NCBI RefSeq assembly: GCF_008365275.1
Contig: NZ_CP043504.1
Location: forward strand, 2,356,001 to 2,420,000
Origin: Protaetiibacter larvae
Lineage (GTDB): Bacteria > Actinomycetota > Actinomycetes > Actinomycetales > Microbacteriaceae
DNA length: 64,000 nucleotides
Direction: 5' to 3'
The notes under the pieces were generated by a model. The model saw only the letters and a list, made by a program, of their open reading frames with translations, was not told the origin of the DNA and did not search any database. Below are positions 1 to 7,930 of the stretch, piece by piece. The position numbers were made by a program, and so were the translations under genes. Every line of letters begins with the position of its first letter. The stretch's first letter is position 1.

Positions 1-488
1 TGGCGGACGACGACGTAGCTGCCGAGCTCCGACAGCGGCAGCGCGACGACGACGCCATCCGCGATGGCGGCGACCGGCGCACCGTAGCCGGGCGTGAAGT
101 CCATGCCCGCGTGGAAGGTGGAGCAGCCCGCACACGGCGCGGCGCGCCTGCCGAAGTAGCTCGAGATGTGCGTCGACGGGTCGACGGGCCACTGCACAGG
201 CGTGAACAGGCTCACGCTGAAGTCGTCGCGCGCGGTTGTGAACGGCTCGGTGAAGGGCGAGGCCACCAGTCGGGAGTCGATCGCGAGCGCCTGGCTGCCG
301 ATCGGGGATGCGGGGGCCGCGGCGGGTGCGGCGGCGGCGGGCAGATCGTGCACGACGACGAGCATCATGCTCAGCGCGACGGTCGCGATGACGAGCGCGC
401 GACGACTGATCCGTCGGAAGCCGACGAGCGCGATGGCATGCAGCTGGTGGTCGCGCGCGGAGGAGGGCGCAGACGAGGTGTGGGGCAC
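1..488 (-). CDS. M23 (LytM-type) peptidase, cut by window edge
   Basis: The gene is partial: its 3' end lies before position 1. Reading from a GTG at 488, a basic N-terminus (RRISRRALVIA) is followed by one membrane segment at about residues 31-45, an Ala/Pro linker, and then the start of a peptidase M23 domain with SYFGRR and HAGMDF (first zinc-ligand His near residue 126, Asp four residues on). M23 enzymes cut peptidoglycan cross-links outside the membrane, and the second motif (HxH) would be beyond the edge. The start is uncertain because the frame stays open further upstream and no clear ribosome site was found. A LacI-type palindrome lies about 100 bases upstream. Confidence 0.8.
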   Translation of the reverse strand, partial: MPHTSSAPSSARDHQLHAIALVGFRRISRRALVIATVALSMMLVVVHDLPAAAAPAAAPASPIGSQALAIDSRLVASPFTEPFTTARDDFSVSLFTPVQWPVDPSTHISSYFGRRAAPCAGCSTFHAGMDFTPGYGAPVAAIADGVVVALPLSELGSYVVVR

Positions 489-586
489 GAGAACGGGGCT
501 TTCGGATGAGGTCCCGCTGTGGTCCGGGCTTCCTCCACGGTGCCCGACGGCCCTGGGAGAAGCCTGGCATCCGCCTCCGCAACCCG

Positions 587-600
587 TGGGAGCGCTCCCG
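587..600. promoter_or_regulatory. LacI-family operator-like palindrome
   Basis: TGGGAGCGCTCCCG contains a perfect 12-bp palindrome (588-599). It matches 13 of 14 positions of the TGGGAGCGCTCCCA site known for CebR-type LacI-family sugar regulators in actinobacteria. It sits between the divergent M23 peptidase (minus) and the small gene starting at 723 (plus), so it could control either. That a LacI regulator binds here is inference; no lacI gene is present in the window. Confidence 0.55.
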
Positions 601-722
601 CAGACGTCGGGCCGCGTCACATTCGGCGAACTCCCGACTTCCTCCCTTGCCGTGCGCAGACTGACGTCGTGTAATGGGAGTTGTCCCCCGAACGCGGGAG
701 AATTCGAGAAGGGACGAAACGC

Positions 723-944
723 ATGCACCTCACGATCGAATCGCCGACGACGATCGCCGTGCTGGACGTCGAACGAGTGCTCGACGACGTGCACCGGGTG
801 CGTACCGGGAAGCGGGTGCTCGGGTACGTGCTCGAGACCGGGGCGGTCTACGTGACGCTCCGGGGCGACATCTTCAACACCTCCGTCGAGATCGCGCAGT
901 CGCAGGATCTCGACTCGGCCGTCCGCATCCTCGCCGCCGACTGA
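723..944 (+). CDS. Conserved-looking small protein, function unknown
   Basis: This 73-residue protein starts at ATG 723, chosen because GAGAAGGGA lies 9-16 bases upstream; an in-frame ATG at 681 has no such site. It has no membrane segment, Cys or recognisable motif. The composition is balanced, with alternating hydrophobic residues suggesting a small beta/alpha domain (for example RVLGYVLETGAVYVTLRG). It lies downstream of the LacI-type palindrome and is followed by the acyltransferase gene. I do not recognise the family. Confidence 0.6.
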   Translation: MHLTIESPTTIAVLDVERVLDDVHRVRTGKRVLGYVLETGAVYVTLRGDIFNTSVEIAQSQDLDSAVRILAAD

Positions 945-982
945 GCACCGCCCCGGGCGCCGCGCGCGTCCGGGGCATGCTC

Positions 983-2407
983 ATGTCGGGGCGCCGTTAC
1001 AGTGTGCAGGTGACGACGGCGCACCCAGGCGATCAGGCGACTCCCTGCGTCGACCTCGCACGCCGCGACCTGACCCTCGACCTCGCACGGGTGTTCTGCG
1101 TGCTGCTCGTGGTGCTCGTCCACCTGCTGTTCGTGGGGGTCGGTCCGGATGGTGCGGGCGGCATCGCGATCGCGCGGCCGCTCGAAGAGCAGCCGTGGTT
1201 CGCGGCGGCCACCTGGGCGGGTCAGATCATGCCGCTGTTCTTCGTGGTGGGCGGCTTCGCCACCCTCACGGCCCTCCGCAGCAGGCGACGGCGCTACGCG
1301 GATGCCACCGCCGCGGCGCGGGCCTTCGCCCAGGAGCGCGTGCTGCGGCTCGCCCGGCCGGCGGTCGCCCTCTTCGCAGTGCTCGCCACCGCGTTGCTGG
1401 GAGCGACGGCGCTGGGGATCGACGCGGGGCTGCTCGACGCCGTCGCGGTGGGCATCGGCAGTCCGCTGTGGTTCCTGTGCGCATACCTCATCTGCCAGCT
1501 GCTCGCCCCGGCCCTCGTCGCACTGCACGAGCGCGCACCCCGCAGCACCCTCGTCGCGCTCGTCGCGGGCGCCATCGCGGTGGACGTGGTGCAGTTCGGC
1601 ACGGGCATCGAACTGCTCGGCTACCTCAACCTGCTGTTCGTGTGGCCTCTCGTGCAGCAATTCGGCTTCTGGTACGCCGACGGCTGGTTCGCGCGGCGCC
1701 GCTGGTGGCAGCTCCTCGCGATCGCGGCGGTGTGCTGGGCGAGTCTCGTGCCGCTGACGGTGTGGGGACCGTACTCCGACGACATGCTCACCAACCTCAA
1801 CCCGCCGACGCTCCCCCTCGTGGCCCTCGGACTCGGGCAGGCCGCCGTGCTGCAGCTGCTGAAGCGGCCGCTCGACGCGCTCATGCGCACACGCGCCGCC
1901 CGCGGGGTGGTCGTCACGATCGGATCGCGATTGATGACCGTGTACCTCTGGCATCTGCCGATCATCGTCGCGCTCGGCGGCCTCGGGCTGCTCGTCCCGG
2001 GCGCCGCCCCCGCCCCCGGCGGTGCGGTCTGGTGGGCCACCCGCCCGCTCGTCTACCTGCTGGTGCTGGGGATCGTGCTCGCGCTCTCGCTGCTGCTGGG
2101 CAGGCTCGAGGCGACGCGCCCGATCGGGCGGCCTGCGGCCCTCCCGGCGCTCGCGGCCGCGGCGGTGCTCACGATCGTGCCGACCTTCCTCATCACGGCC
2201 GAGGGGCTCGACGCACCCCTCGCCGTCGCCGCGGCGCTCGGTTTCGGCATCGCGCTCGCGCTCATGTCGGCGGGTCAGAACCCGAAGTCGCCGCCGAACT
2301 CGCCGCCGCCGAACTCGATCGCGTCGAAGCCGCCCGCCGCGTCGACGGAGCCCGCCGCATCCGCGGAGTCGGTCGCACCGGCGTCGCCCGAGTCGGCGGT
2401 GTCGTAG
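983..2407 (+). CDS. Acyltransferase 3 family membrane protein
   Basis: The protein has about 474 residues with some ten hydrophobic segments. The first carries the family signature with Arg and His (LDLARVFCVLLVVLVHLL, near residues 32-49). Members of acyltransferase family 3 (PF01757, OafA-like) move acyl groups onto cell-surface polysaccharides or lipids across the membrane. The start is uncertain: ATG 977, ATG 983 and GTG 1010 are all in frame. The last ~45 residues are a Ser/Pro/Ala-rich tail after the final membrane helix. That tail is encoded on the reverse strand of the 3' end of the convergent gene at 2275-2865, with which it overlaps by about 130 bases. Confidence 0.82.
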   Translation: MSGRRYSVQVTTAHPGDQATPCVDLARRDLTLDLARVFCVLLVVLVHLLFVGVGPDGAGGIAIARPLEEQPWFAAATWAGQIMPLFFVVGGFATLTALRSRRRRYADATAAARAFAQERVLRLARPAVALFAVLATALLGATALGIDAGLLDAVAVGIGSPLWFLCAYLICQLLAPALVALHERAPRSTLVALVAGAIAVDVVQFGTGIELLGYLNLLFVWPLVQQFGFWYADGWFARRRWWQLLAIAAVCWASLVPLTVWGPYSDDMLTNLNPPTLPLVALGLGQAAVLQLLKRPLDALMRTRAARGVVVTIGSRLMTVYLWHLPIIVALGGLGLLVPGAAPAPGGAVWWATRPLVYLLVLGIVLALSLLLGRLEATRPIGRPAALPALAAAAVLTIVPTFLITAEGLDAPLAVAAALGFGIALALMSAGQNPKSPPNSPPPNSIASKPPAASTEPAASAESVAPASPESAVS

Positions 2408-2865
2408 GCCGCATCCCAGGGCAGGAATGCGCTCATGAGCGCCGAGCCCACGACGTACCCCGCGACCGTGCCGAGCATCGAGCTCGCGAGCAGGGAGCCG
2501 AAGCTCGGACCGCCGGGGGTGAGACCTGCGGTGCCGCCGGAGAGCGAACGCTCGAGGGACCCGGGGGCGCGCAGCTCGGCGCGCGTCGCCGCGCGCGCGA
2601 GGGTGCTGGGCTCACTCGACAGCGGGCGCTCGCCCGTTCCGGCGCCGCGACTGAGGTCTTCGTAGATGAGGGCGCGCTGGCTGTCGGTCAGCCGCGCGAA
2701 CGCCTCGGCATGCACCTGCTCGATCGTCTCGGGCGGTGCCGTGCGCAGCAGGTAGCGGTAGCGCTCGAGCGCCCGCGCATCGTCACCACGCGATCCCGAC
2801 TCCGCCGACATCGCAGGACGTCGCTGCGGCTCCTGGGTGCCGAACAGCCGATCGAGAAAACCCAT
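2275..2865 (-). CDS. Conserved hypothetical protein with one hydrophobic segment
   Basis: The 196-residue protein begins MGFLDRLFG. A helical, charged region at about residues 25-75 (YRYLLRTAPPETIEQVHAEAF) resembles proteins seen next to housekeeping genes in Microbacteriaceae, often labelled as hypothetical or as cation-transporting ATPase without good support. A Gly/Ser/Ala-rich hydrophobic stretch (GTVAGYVVGSALMSAF) is near residues 130-150, and the tail is Asp/Ala then Gly/Phe rich (GGGEFGGDFGF). Its 3' end overlaps the end of the convergent acyltransferase gene by 133 bases. No function can be assigned. Confidence 0.7.
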   Translation of the reverse strand: MGFLDRLFGTQEPQRRPAMSAESGSRGDDARALERYRYLLRTAPPETIEQVHAEAFARLTDSQRALIYEDLSRGAGTGERPLSSEPSTLARAATRAELRAPGSLERSLSGGTAGLTPGGPSFGSLLASSMLGTVAGYVVGSALMSAFLPWDAAYDTADSGDAGATDSADAAGSVDAAGGFDAIEFGGGEFGGDFGF

Positions 2866-2954
2866 GCCTGCCTCCGGACGTCACGCTACGGGCGCGGGCT
2901 GGACGACGCCTGTGATGCCGCTGGCAGCGACCTCAGCGCCGTCCCCGCGCCGCG

Positions 2955-4460
2955 TCAGCCGACGGGCGCGAGGATGCCGTCGATGACGAGCTCCCGCACC
3001 TCGGCGACGAGCGCGATGCGCAGGGCTTCGGCATCCGTGTCCAGCAGTTGCGCCACCGCATCGAGGATGACACCGAGCGGCAGCTCACCGTCGCAGGCGC
3101 CGACGACGGCCGCCAGAGCAGGATCCACGCGCAGCTCACGGCGCAGTCCGCCCCCCTGACGCAGCACGATGACCGAGGGGTCCGCCTCGCCGGGCCAGTG
3201 CGAGCGCTCCTCGGTGACGTCCCCGGCGACCCGCAGCCGCACCGCGAGCAACCGGGCGTCGTCGAGTGCCGCGACCGCGTCGTGCGCCGCGAGCGCCGCC
3301 GCCAGGTGCGCCCCGATGCCGCTCACGCCGTCGAGCGGGGCATCCGCCCGCTCCGCGCGCCGGAAGCCCGGAGCCCCGTGCGGGCGGCGCAGCACGAGAT
3401 AGCCGAACCCGACCTCCTCGACCCCGCGGCGTGCGAAGTCGTCGAGCCAGGCACCGCACAGCCGCTCGAACTCGGGCGTGCCCGGGCGGGTGCCGCCGTC
3501 GCGGATCCAGGTCTCGGCGTAGCGCGGCGCATCGAGCCGATCGCGCTCGATGATCCAGGCCTCGAGCCCCGCCGCATCCGCCCAGCGAGCCGAGCCTTCG
3601 AGACCATCGGCGCCCGCCGCGTACTCCCAGTTGCCGAGCAGTTGCGCCGTGCCCCCGGGGACGAGGTGCTCGGCCGCGCCTGCGACGACGGCCGCGACGA
3701 GCGCATCCCCCTCGCGCCCGCCGTCCCGGTACTCGTAGGCGGGCACCTCGGGGGTGCGTGGGGTGATGACGAAAGGCGGGTTCGACACGATGCGGTCGAA
3801 GCGCTCGCCCGCGACGGGCTCGTAGAGGTCGCCACGGCGGAACTCGATGCCGTCGACCCCGTTGAGGGCGGCGTTGAGGCGCGCGTACCGGAGCGCGCGC
3901 TCCGAGATGTCGGTGGCGACGACCCGCTCGGCGAAGCGACGGGCATGCAGCGCCTGGATGCCGCAGCCCGTGCCGAGGTCGAGAACCGACGCCACGGGCT
4001 CGGGGAACTGGAGGCCCGCGAGCGTCGTCGAGGCGCCCCCGACGCCCAGCACGTGATCGGTGCGCAGGGCGCCGCCGGTGGCGAGCTCGCCGAGGTCGGA
4101 GGCGACCCACCACTCCCCCGCACCGTGCAGGTCGACGAAGGCGTACGGCCGCAGATCCACGAGCGGACGGATGCGGCCCGCGGTCTCGGCGAGCAGCCCC
4201 AGCTCGGCGGCGCCCGCGAGACCGAGCCTCGGCAGCGCGGCCGCGGCGGCATCCGGTTCGACGAGCTCGCCGAGCACGAACAGTCGCGCGAGCGCCGCGG
4301 CCGGAGCGTCGGACGCGGCGAGCGCCCGGGCGGCGGGCACCCGGTTGCCGCGGCGCAGCGCGGCCTCGGCGGCCGCGCCCCAGAGCGCGTCGAGGTGGTC
4401 GACGCGGAAGCGCGCGGCCGTCAGGTCCGCACGCAGGCGCGCGGCGAGTTCGAGATCCAC
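2955..4460 (-). CDS. Class I SAM-dependent methyltransferase (HemK-like fold)
   Basis: The protein has about 501 residues. An N-terminal helical region (DUF7059-like) precedes a Rossmann methyltransferase core with motif I VLDLGTGCGIQALHA and the catalytic NPPF motif typical of enzymes that methylate planar amide or amino nitrogens (HemK/PrmC, RsmC, N6-adenine). A C-terminal ~110-residue extension follows. GTG 4460 was chosen because it opens the conserved region; TTG 4472 is an alternative. It is divergent from the FBP-domain gene, with only 32 bases between starts. The substrate cannot be read from the sequence; rRNA or a protein glutamine are both possible. Confidence 0.82.
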   Translation of the reverse strand: MDLELAARLRADLTAARFRVDHLDALWGAAAEAALRRGNRVPAARALAASDAPAAALARLFVLGELVEPDAAAAALPRLGLAGAAELGLLAETAGRIRPLVDLRPYAFVDLHGAGEWWVASDLGELATGGALRTDHVLGVGGASTTLAGLQFPEPVASVLDLGTGCGIQALHARRFAERVVATDISERALRYARLNAALNGVDGIEFRRGDLYEPVAGERFDRIVSNPPFVITPRTPEVPAYEYRDGGREGDALVAAVVAGAAEHLVPGGTAQLLGNWEYAAGADGLEGSARWADAAGLEAWIIERDRLDAPRYAETWIRDGGTRPGTPEFERLCGAWLDDFARRGVEEVGFGYLVLRRPHGAPGFRRAERADAPLDGVSGIGAHLAAALAAHDAVAALDDARLLAVRLRVAGDVTEERSHWPGEADPSVIVLRQGGGLRRELRVDPALAAVVGACDGELPLGVILDAVAQLLDTDAEALRIALVAEVRELVIDGILAPVG

Positions 4461-4492
4461 CCGCCCATTCAACCGGACTACCCTGGCACGAG

Positions 4493-4987
4493 ATGCTTCC
4501 TCTGACCGCCGCCGAGATCCGCGAGAGCTTCGTGAACGCGGGTTCGATCGATCCCGGGCGCATCCCGCTGCCCGGACTGCACGAGGTGGTGTGGGAGGAT
4601 CGCGAGTTCCTCGGCTGGCGGGACGGTTCGACCGCGCACCGCGGCTACCTCGTGTACTGGCGCGACGACGCACCCCTCGGCATCGTGCTGCGGGCGGCCG
4701 AGACGCGGCTCGCCGGCGGCTCGGCGATGTGCTCGCTGTGCCAGATCGCGCAGCCGGCCGGTCAGGTGCGGTTGTTCACCGCCCTGCGGGCGGGCGGCGC
4801 CGGCGACGCGGGCGACAGCGTCGGCACCTACATCTGCTCGGATCTCGGGTGCCCGCACCTCATCCGCATCGCACCGCACGGCAGCCCGTGGGACCCGAAC
4901 CCGGAGTCGGTCATCGCGACCCGCGCCGGCGGCTTGGTGCGCCGGCTCGACGCGTTCACGGCGAAGGTGCTAGCGCCGCGCGAATGA
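4493..4987 (+). CDS. FBP-domain (treble-clef zinc finger) protein
   Basis: The 164-residue protein starts MLPLTAAEIRESFVNAG and resembles the C-terminal domain of the elongation factor G-binding/FBP family (PF16571). Cysteines are arranged as CSLCQ near residue 79 and CSDLGCPH near residue 118, consistent with a zinc site. Family members are reported to bind EF-G and are thought to protect ribosomes; that role here is inference. It is divergently transcribed from the methyltransferase gene. Confidence 0.8.
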   Translation: MLPLTAAEIRESFVNAGSIDPGRIPLPGLHEVVWEDREFLGWRDGSTAHRGYLVYWRDDAPLGIVLRAAETRLAGGSAMCSLCQIAQPAGQVRLFTALRAGGAGDAGDSVGTYICSDLGCPHLIRIAPHGSPWDPNPESVIATRAGGLVRRLDAFTAKVLAPRE

Positions 4988-5000
4988 CGCGCGGCGAGGT

Positions 5001-5174
5001 TCAGTCGAACTTCTCGAGCAGGTGGAACGGGATCACGAAGGCGATCGAGGCGAGCAGGATGCCGCCGAAGAACACGGCCGCCGCCGTGAGGCCCTCGAAG
5101 GTGGACGCGTAGCCGAACGCCAGGAACGAGGCGAGGAAGAGCACGAGCGACACGAGGAAGATGACGACCTTCAT
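5001..5174 (-). CDS. Small two-helix membrane protein
   Basis: This short gene encodes 57 residues starting MKVVIFLVSLVLFLASF and ending HLLEKFD. Two membrane segments are clear: residues 2-20 and about 30-50 (AAAVFFGGILLASIAFVIPF). The start ATG is at 5174 and the stop TGA at 5001-5003. It is convergent with the FBP gene, whose stop is 14 bases away. The function is unknown. The uninterrupted hydrophobic pattern and charged ends make a real gene likely. Confidence 0.65.
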   Translation of the reverse strand: MKVVIFLVSLVLFLASFLAFGYASTFEGLTAAAVFFGGILLASIAFVIPFHLLEKFD

Positions 5175-5242
5175 GCCGCCACCCTACCGGTGCGGCCGCG
5201 GGTCGTGACATCGGGGCGCGGCATCCGCGCGGAGCATCCGGC

Positions 5243-5599
5243 TCACCGCGCACCGAGGGCGAGCACGACCACGAGCGCCGCGCCCGCGAATCCCACGAGC
5301 ACCGCGGATGCCGCGACGAGCGCGAGCGCCGCGCCGGCCGCGGGAAGCGGCGCGCGCCGGGCGTCCGCCGCCGCGAACCCCGCCGTCACGCGACGATAGC
5401 GCCGTTGCGCGGCCACGAGCGCGAACACCGCGGCGAGCACGCCGACGGCGCTCAGCACCCCCGCGAACGGCCCGAGCTCGACCGCGAGCCACCGGGTCGC
5501 GACCGCCGACGCCGCGACCAGGGCGAGCGCCGTGCGCCGCCAGGCCAGCAGCGTCCGCTCGGGCTGCAGCCCGGGATCACGCGCCACCGAGCCGCTCAC
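5243..5599 (-). CDS. DUF202 membrane protein
   Basis: The protein has about 118 residues and starts with GTG 5599, which overlaps the TGA of the upstream DUF202 gene (GTGA), indicating translational coupling. The N-terminal motif QPERTLLAWRRTALAL is the DUF202 (PF02656, YidH-like) signature. Three hydrophobic segments follow. It forms a two-gene unit with the paralogue at 5596-5946, a common arrangement. The biochemical role of DUF202 proteins is not established. Confidence 0.83.
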   Translation of the reverse strand: MSGSVARDPGLQPERTLLAWRRTALALVAASAVATRWLAVELGPFAGVLSAVGVLAAVFALVAAQRRYRRVTAGFAAADARRAPLPAAGAALALVAASAVLVGFAGAALVVVLALGAR

Positions 5600-5946
5600 A
5601 CCGCGACGCCCACCACGATGAGCGCGACCGCGACCACGATGCCCACCACGAGCACGAGCCCGATCGCCGGGCTCGGAAGCGCCTCGTCGCGCCGCAACGC
5701 GCGCTCGGTGCCGGTCCACCCCACCCAGCCCCGCACCGCCGCGAGCACGCCGAGCGCCGCGAAGACGAGGGCCGCCGCGAGCCGCCATCCCGGCTGCCCC
5801 ACCTGCAGCACCTCGAGCGCGACCCCCGCCGCCACGAGCGCGAGCGAGGTGCGGATCCAGGCGAGGAAGGTGCGCTCATTGGCGAGACTGAACCGGGGAT
5901 CCGGCTCCTCGCCGAGCTCGTACACGGACCGCGGGAACCTCGACAT
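5596..5946 (-). CDS. DUF202 (YidH-like) membrane protein
   Basis: This 116-residue protein carries LANERTFLAWIRTSLAL, the DUF202 signature, followed by three predicted membrane helices (about residues 30-50, 56-75 and 92-115). It is the first gene of the DUF202 pair and ends with a 4-base overlap into the second. The family is widespread in bacteria, often as tandem copies as here, and its function is unknown. Confidence 0.87.
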   Translation of the reverse strand: MSRFPRSVYELGEEPDPRFSLANERTFLAWIRTSLALVAAGVALEVLQVGQPGWRLAAALVFAALGVLAAVRGWVGWTGTERALRRDEALPSPAIGLVLVVGIVVAVALIVVGVAV

Positions 5947-5982
5947 GGCGGGAGGATACCGTGGGCGGGGAAACGGCCGGGG

Positions 5983-6840
5983 TCAGCCCGCGGCCACCGC
6001 CCGCCCGCGCAGCTCCTCCAGGAGGCTCGGGCGACGCGGCTCCCAGCCGAGCACCTCGCGAGCCTTCGCGCCGCGCGCCTGCTGATCCAGCAGCAGGGCG
6101 TCCGCGAATCCCTCCCCGAGTCGGGCGCGGGAGGCGTCGACCGTCTCGGCCCGCACCGTGCCGTCCGGTCCGGCGACGGCCTCCGCGAGCTCGCGCACCG
6201 TCGGGTTCACCCCGGACACCCCGATGAACTCGCCCGCGGCGCGCTGCTCGAGGGCGAGCACATACAGCTCGGCGAGGTCGTCGACGTGCACCGTCGTCCA
6301 GTGCTGGCTGCCGTCGCCCACGAGCGGCACGACGCCGTCGCTGTCGCGGGCATCCGCGATGACGCCCACCGGGATGCCGCGGCCGTGCCCGTACACGATG
6401 CCGGGCGAGATCACCGCGGCGGCCACGGGCGCGCTCAGCACGCGCTCATGCCGCGCCAGCCGCCATGCGGTGAGGGCGGGCGGATCGCCCGGATCGTCCT
6501 CCCGGATGTCGTCGCCCGCACCCCAGGTCCAGACACCGCCGGTGTGCAGGTAGGGGCGATCGGTGCCCGAGAACGCGGCGATCACGGCGTCGAGGACGGC
6601 GTCGTCGCCCTCGGGACCGAGATCGGCGAGATGGATGGCGGCATCCGCATCCACGAGCAGCGCACCGAGCCACTCGCGATCCGTGAGCTCCCCCGCCGCC
6701 GGCTCGGCACCGGCCGCGCGAACCGCCTCCGCGGCGGCGTCACTGCGCACCACCGCGACCACCTCGTGGCCGCGCGCGACGAGACGCCGCAGCACCGCCG
6801 ATCCGATGTATCCCGTGCCGCCGGTCAGCACCACGCTCAT
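5983..6840 (-). CDS. Extended SDR / NAD-dependent epimerase-like protein
   Basis: This 285-residue Rossmann protein begins MSVVLTGGTGYIGSAVLRRL, with the GxxGxxG dinucleotide motif at residues 7-13. In place of the usual YxxxK it has TAWRLARHERV, so classical short-chain dehydrogenase catalysis is doubtful. Later motifs (SPGIVYGHGRG, WTTVHVDDLAELY) are typical of extended SDR and NmrA-like proteins. ATG 6840 was chosen over an upstream start because GGAGGG precedes it. It sits beside a second NAD(P)-binding protein on the same strand; the substrate is unknown. Confidence 0.82.
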   Translation of the reverse strand: MSVVLTGGTGYIGSAVLRRLVARGHEVVAVVRSDAAAEAVRAAGAEPAAGELTDREWLGALLVDADAAIHLADLGPEGDDAVLDAVIAAFSGTDRPYLHTGGVWTWGAGDDIREDDPGDPPALTAWRLARHERVLSAPVAAAVISPGIVYGHGRGIPVGVIADARDSDGVVPLVGDGSQHWTTVHVDDLAELYVLALEQRAAGEFIGVSGVNPTVRELAEAVAGPDGTVRAETVDASRARLGEGFADALLLDQQARGAKAREVLGWEPRRPSLLEELRGRAVAAG

Positions 6841-6946
6841 GTCGCCCTCCGATCGATGCGCCCGGACGGTCCAGCGCCGAGCGCGCAACCGTTATTCCTC
6901 AGCACAGACGCCCGGCGACCGGCTGCCGACGGTCCAGAGGGTGAGG

Positions 6947-7588
6947 TCAGTACCCGACCGTGAACCGCGTCGCGTGATGGGTGGGCGTCTCCAACTCGTC
7001 GAGGAACGCGATCGCGTAGTCCTCGCCGCCGATCGTGGAGGTGCCGTCGGCGCCCACCACGAGCTCGTCGCCGCCCACACGGTAGCTCCCGCGACGCTCG
7101 CCGGGCAGGTACGAGCCGTAGTGCTCGGGCGGGCTGAGGAAGAACCAGTCGACCGTGCCGTCCGTCTCGCGCAGGGCCACCAGCACGTCGATGAGCGCCT
7201 GCGCGGCGGGCTTCCACTCCTCCGGGAAGTCGCCGTCGATGAGTCGCGGGCCACCCGGCTCCCGGCTCAGCGAGCTCGCTCCGCCGACCACGCCGAGCCG
7301 CGCGCCGTTGGCCTCCGCGGCATCCAGCAGCGCGGGCACGGCATCGACGATGCGGTTGCCGTCCGAGTCGATCGGCTGCACAGCGACCACGATCGCGTCG
7401 ACACCGTCGGCGAGGGCCGCCACGGTGTCCGCGTCGTGGATGTTGCCCGCGACCGCGACGGCACCCTCCGGGATCGCCGCGTCGCCGAGGCTGCGGGAGA
7501 CGCCGAGCACCTCATGCCCGCGGGCGAGCGCCTCGCGCGCCAGATGGGTGCCGGTGTAGCCCGTGATGCCGAAGAGGAGGATGCGCAT
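6947..7588 (-). CDS. NAD(P)H-binding (NmrA/atypical SDR) protein
   Basis: The 213-residue protein begins MRILLFGITGYTGTHLAREAL, with GxTGYTG as the dinucleotide-binding loop. It is short for the SDR group and matches the NAD(P)-binding PF13460 type, as in YwnB or BLVRB-like proteins, which include flavin or quinone reductases and redox sensors. The motif SREPGGPRLIDGDFPEEW is typical of this subgroup. It lies upstream of, and is co-oriented with, the SDR gene at 5983-6840, about 107 bases apart. Confidence 0.83.
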   Translation of the reverse strand: MRILLFGITGYTGTHLAREALARGHEVLGVSRSLGDAAIPEGAVAVAGNIHDADTVAALADGVDAIVVAVQPIDSDGNRIVDAVPALLDAAEANGARLGVVGGASSLSREPGGPRLIDGDFPEEWKPAAQALIDVLVALRETDGTVDWFFLSPPEHYGSYLPGERRGSYRVGGDELVVGADGTSTIGGEDYAIAFLDELETPTHHATRFTVGY

Positions 7589-7628
7589 GCATCAACGATA
7601 GGCGGGCGGCGGCCTGTCGCGCCGGGTG

Positions 7629-7820
7629 CTACTCGGACGGGACGACGACCCAGAGCACCAGATAGACGATGAGCGCGGCGCCCGTGAGCAGCGCCGCGAC
7701 GACCGTCAGCACGCGCACGAGCGCGACATCCCAGCCGAAGCGGCGCGCGACCGCCGCGCACACCCCGCCGAAGACGCGGTTCGAACGGGGGCGGATCAGG
7801 GGTCCGGGCGTTGCGCTCAT
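7629..7820 (-). CDS. PspC-domain membrane protein
   Basis: This 63-residue protein has the PspC (PF04024) pattern: a basic start with RPRSNRVFGGVCAAVARRFGWD, then one membrane helix ending LVLWVVVPSE. PspC domains are linked to envelope-stress sensing. ATG 7820 is preferred over an upstream ATG at 7856 because the domain begins immediately after it. It is divergent from the NYN gene (start 7931). Confidence 0.88.
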   Translation of the reverse strand: MSATPGPLIRPRSNRVFGGVCAAVARRFGWDVALVRVLTVVAALLTGAALIVYLVLWVVVPSE

Positions 7821-7930
7821 GCCCCCATCCTCCTCCCGCCCGACGCGCCACGGCATCCGGGAAACCCCCGAATCCCGCCGGACGCGACCTCGCCGACGAT
7901 AGGGTCGAGGCGAACCCAGGGAGGCCCCGC

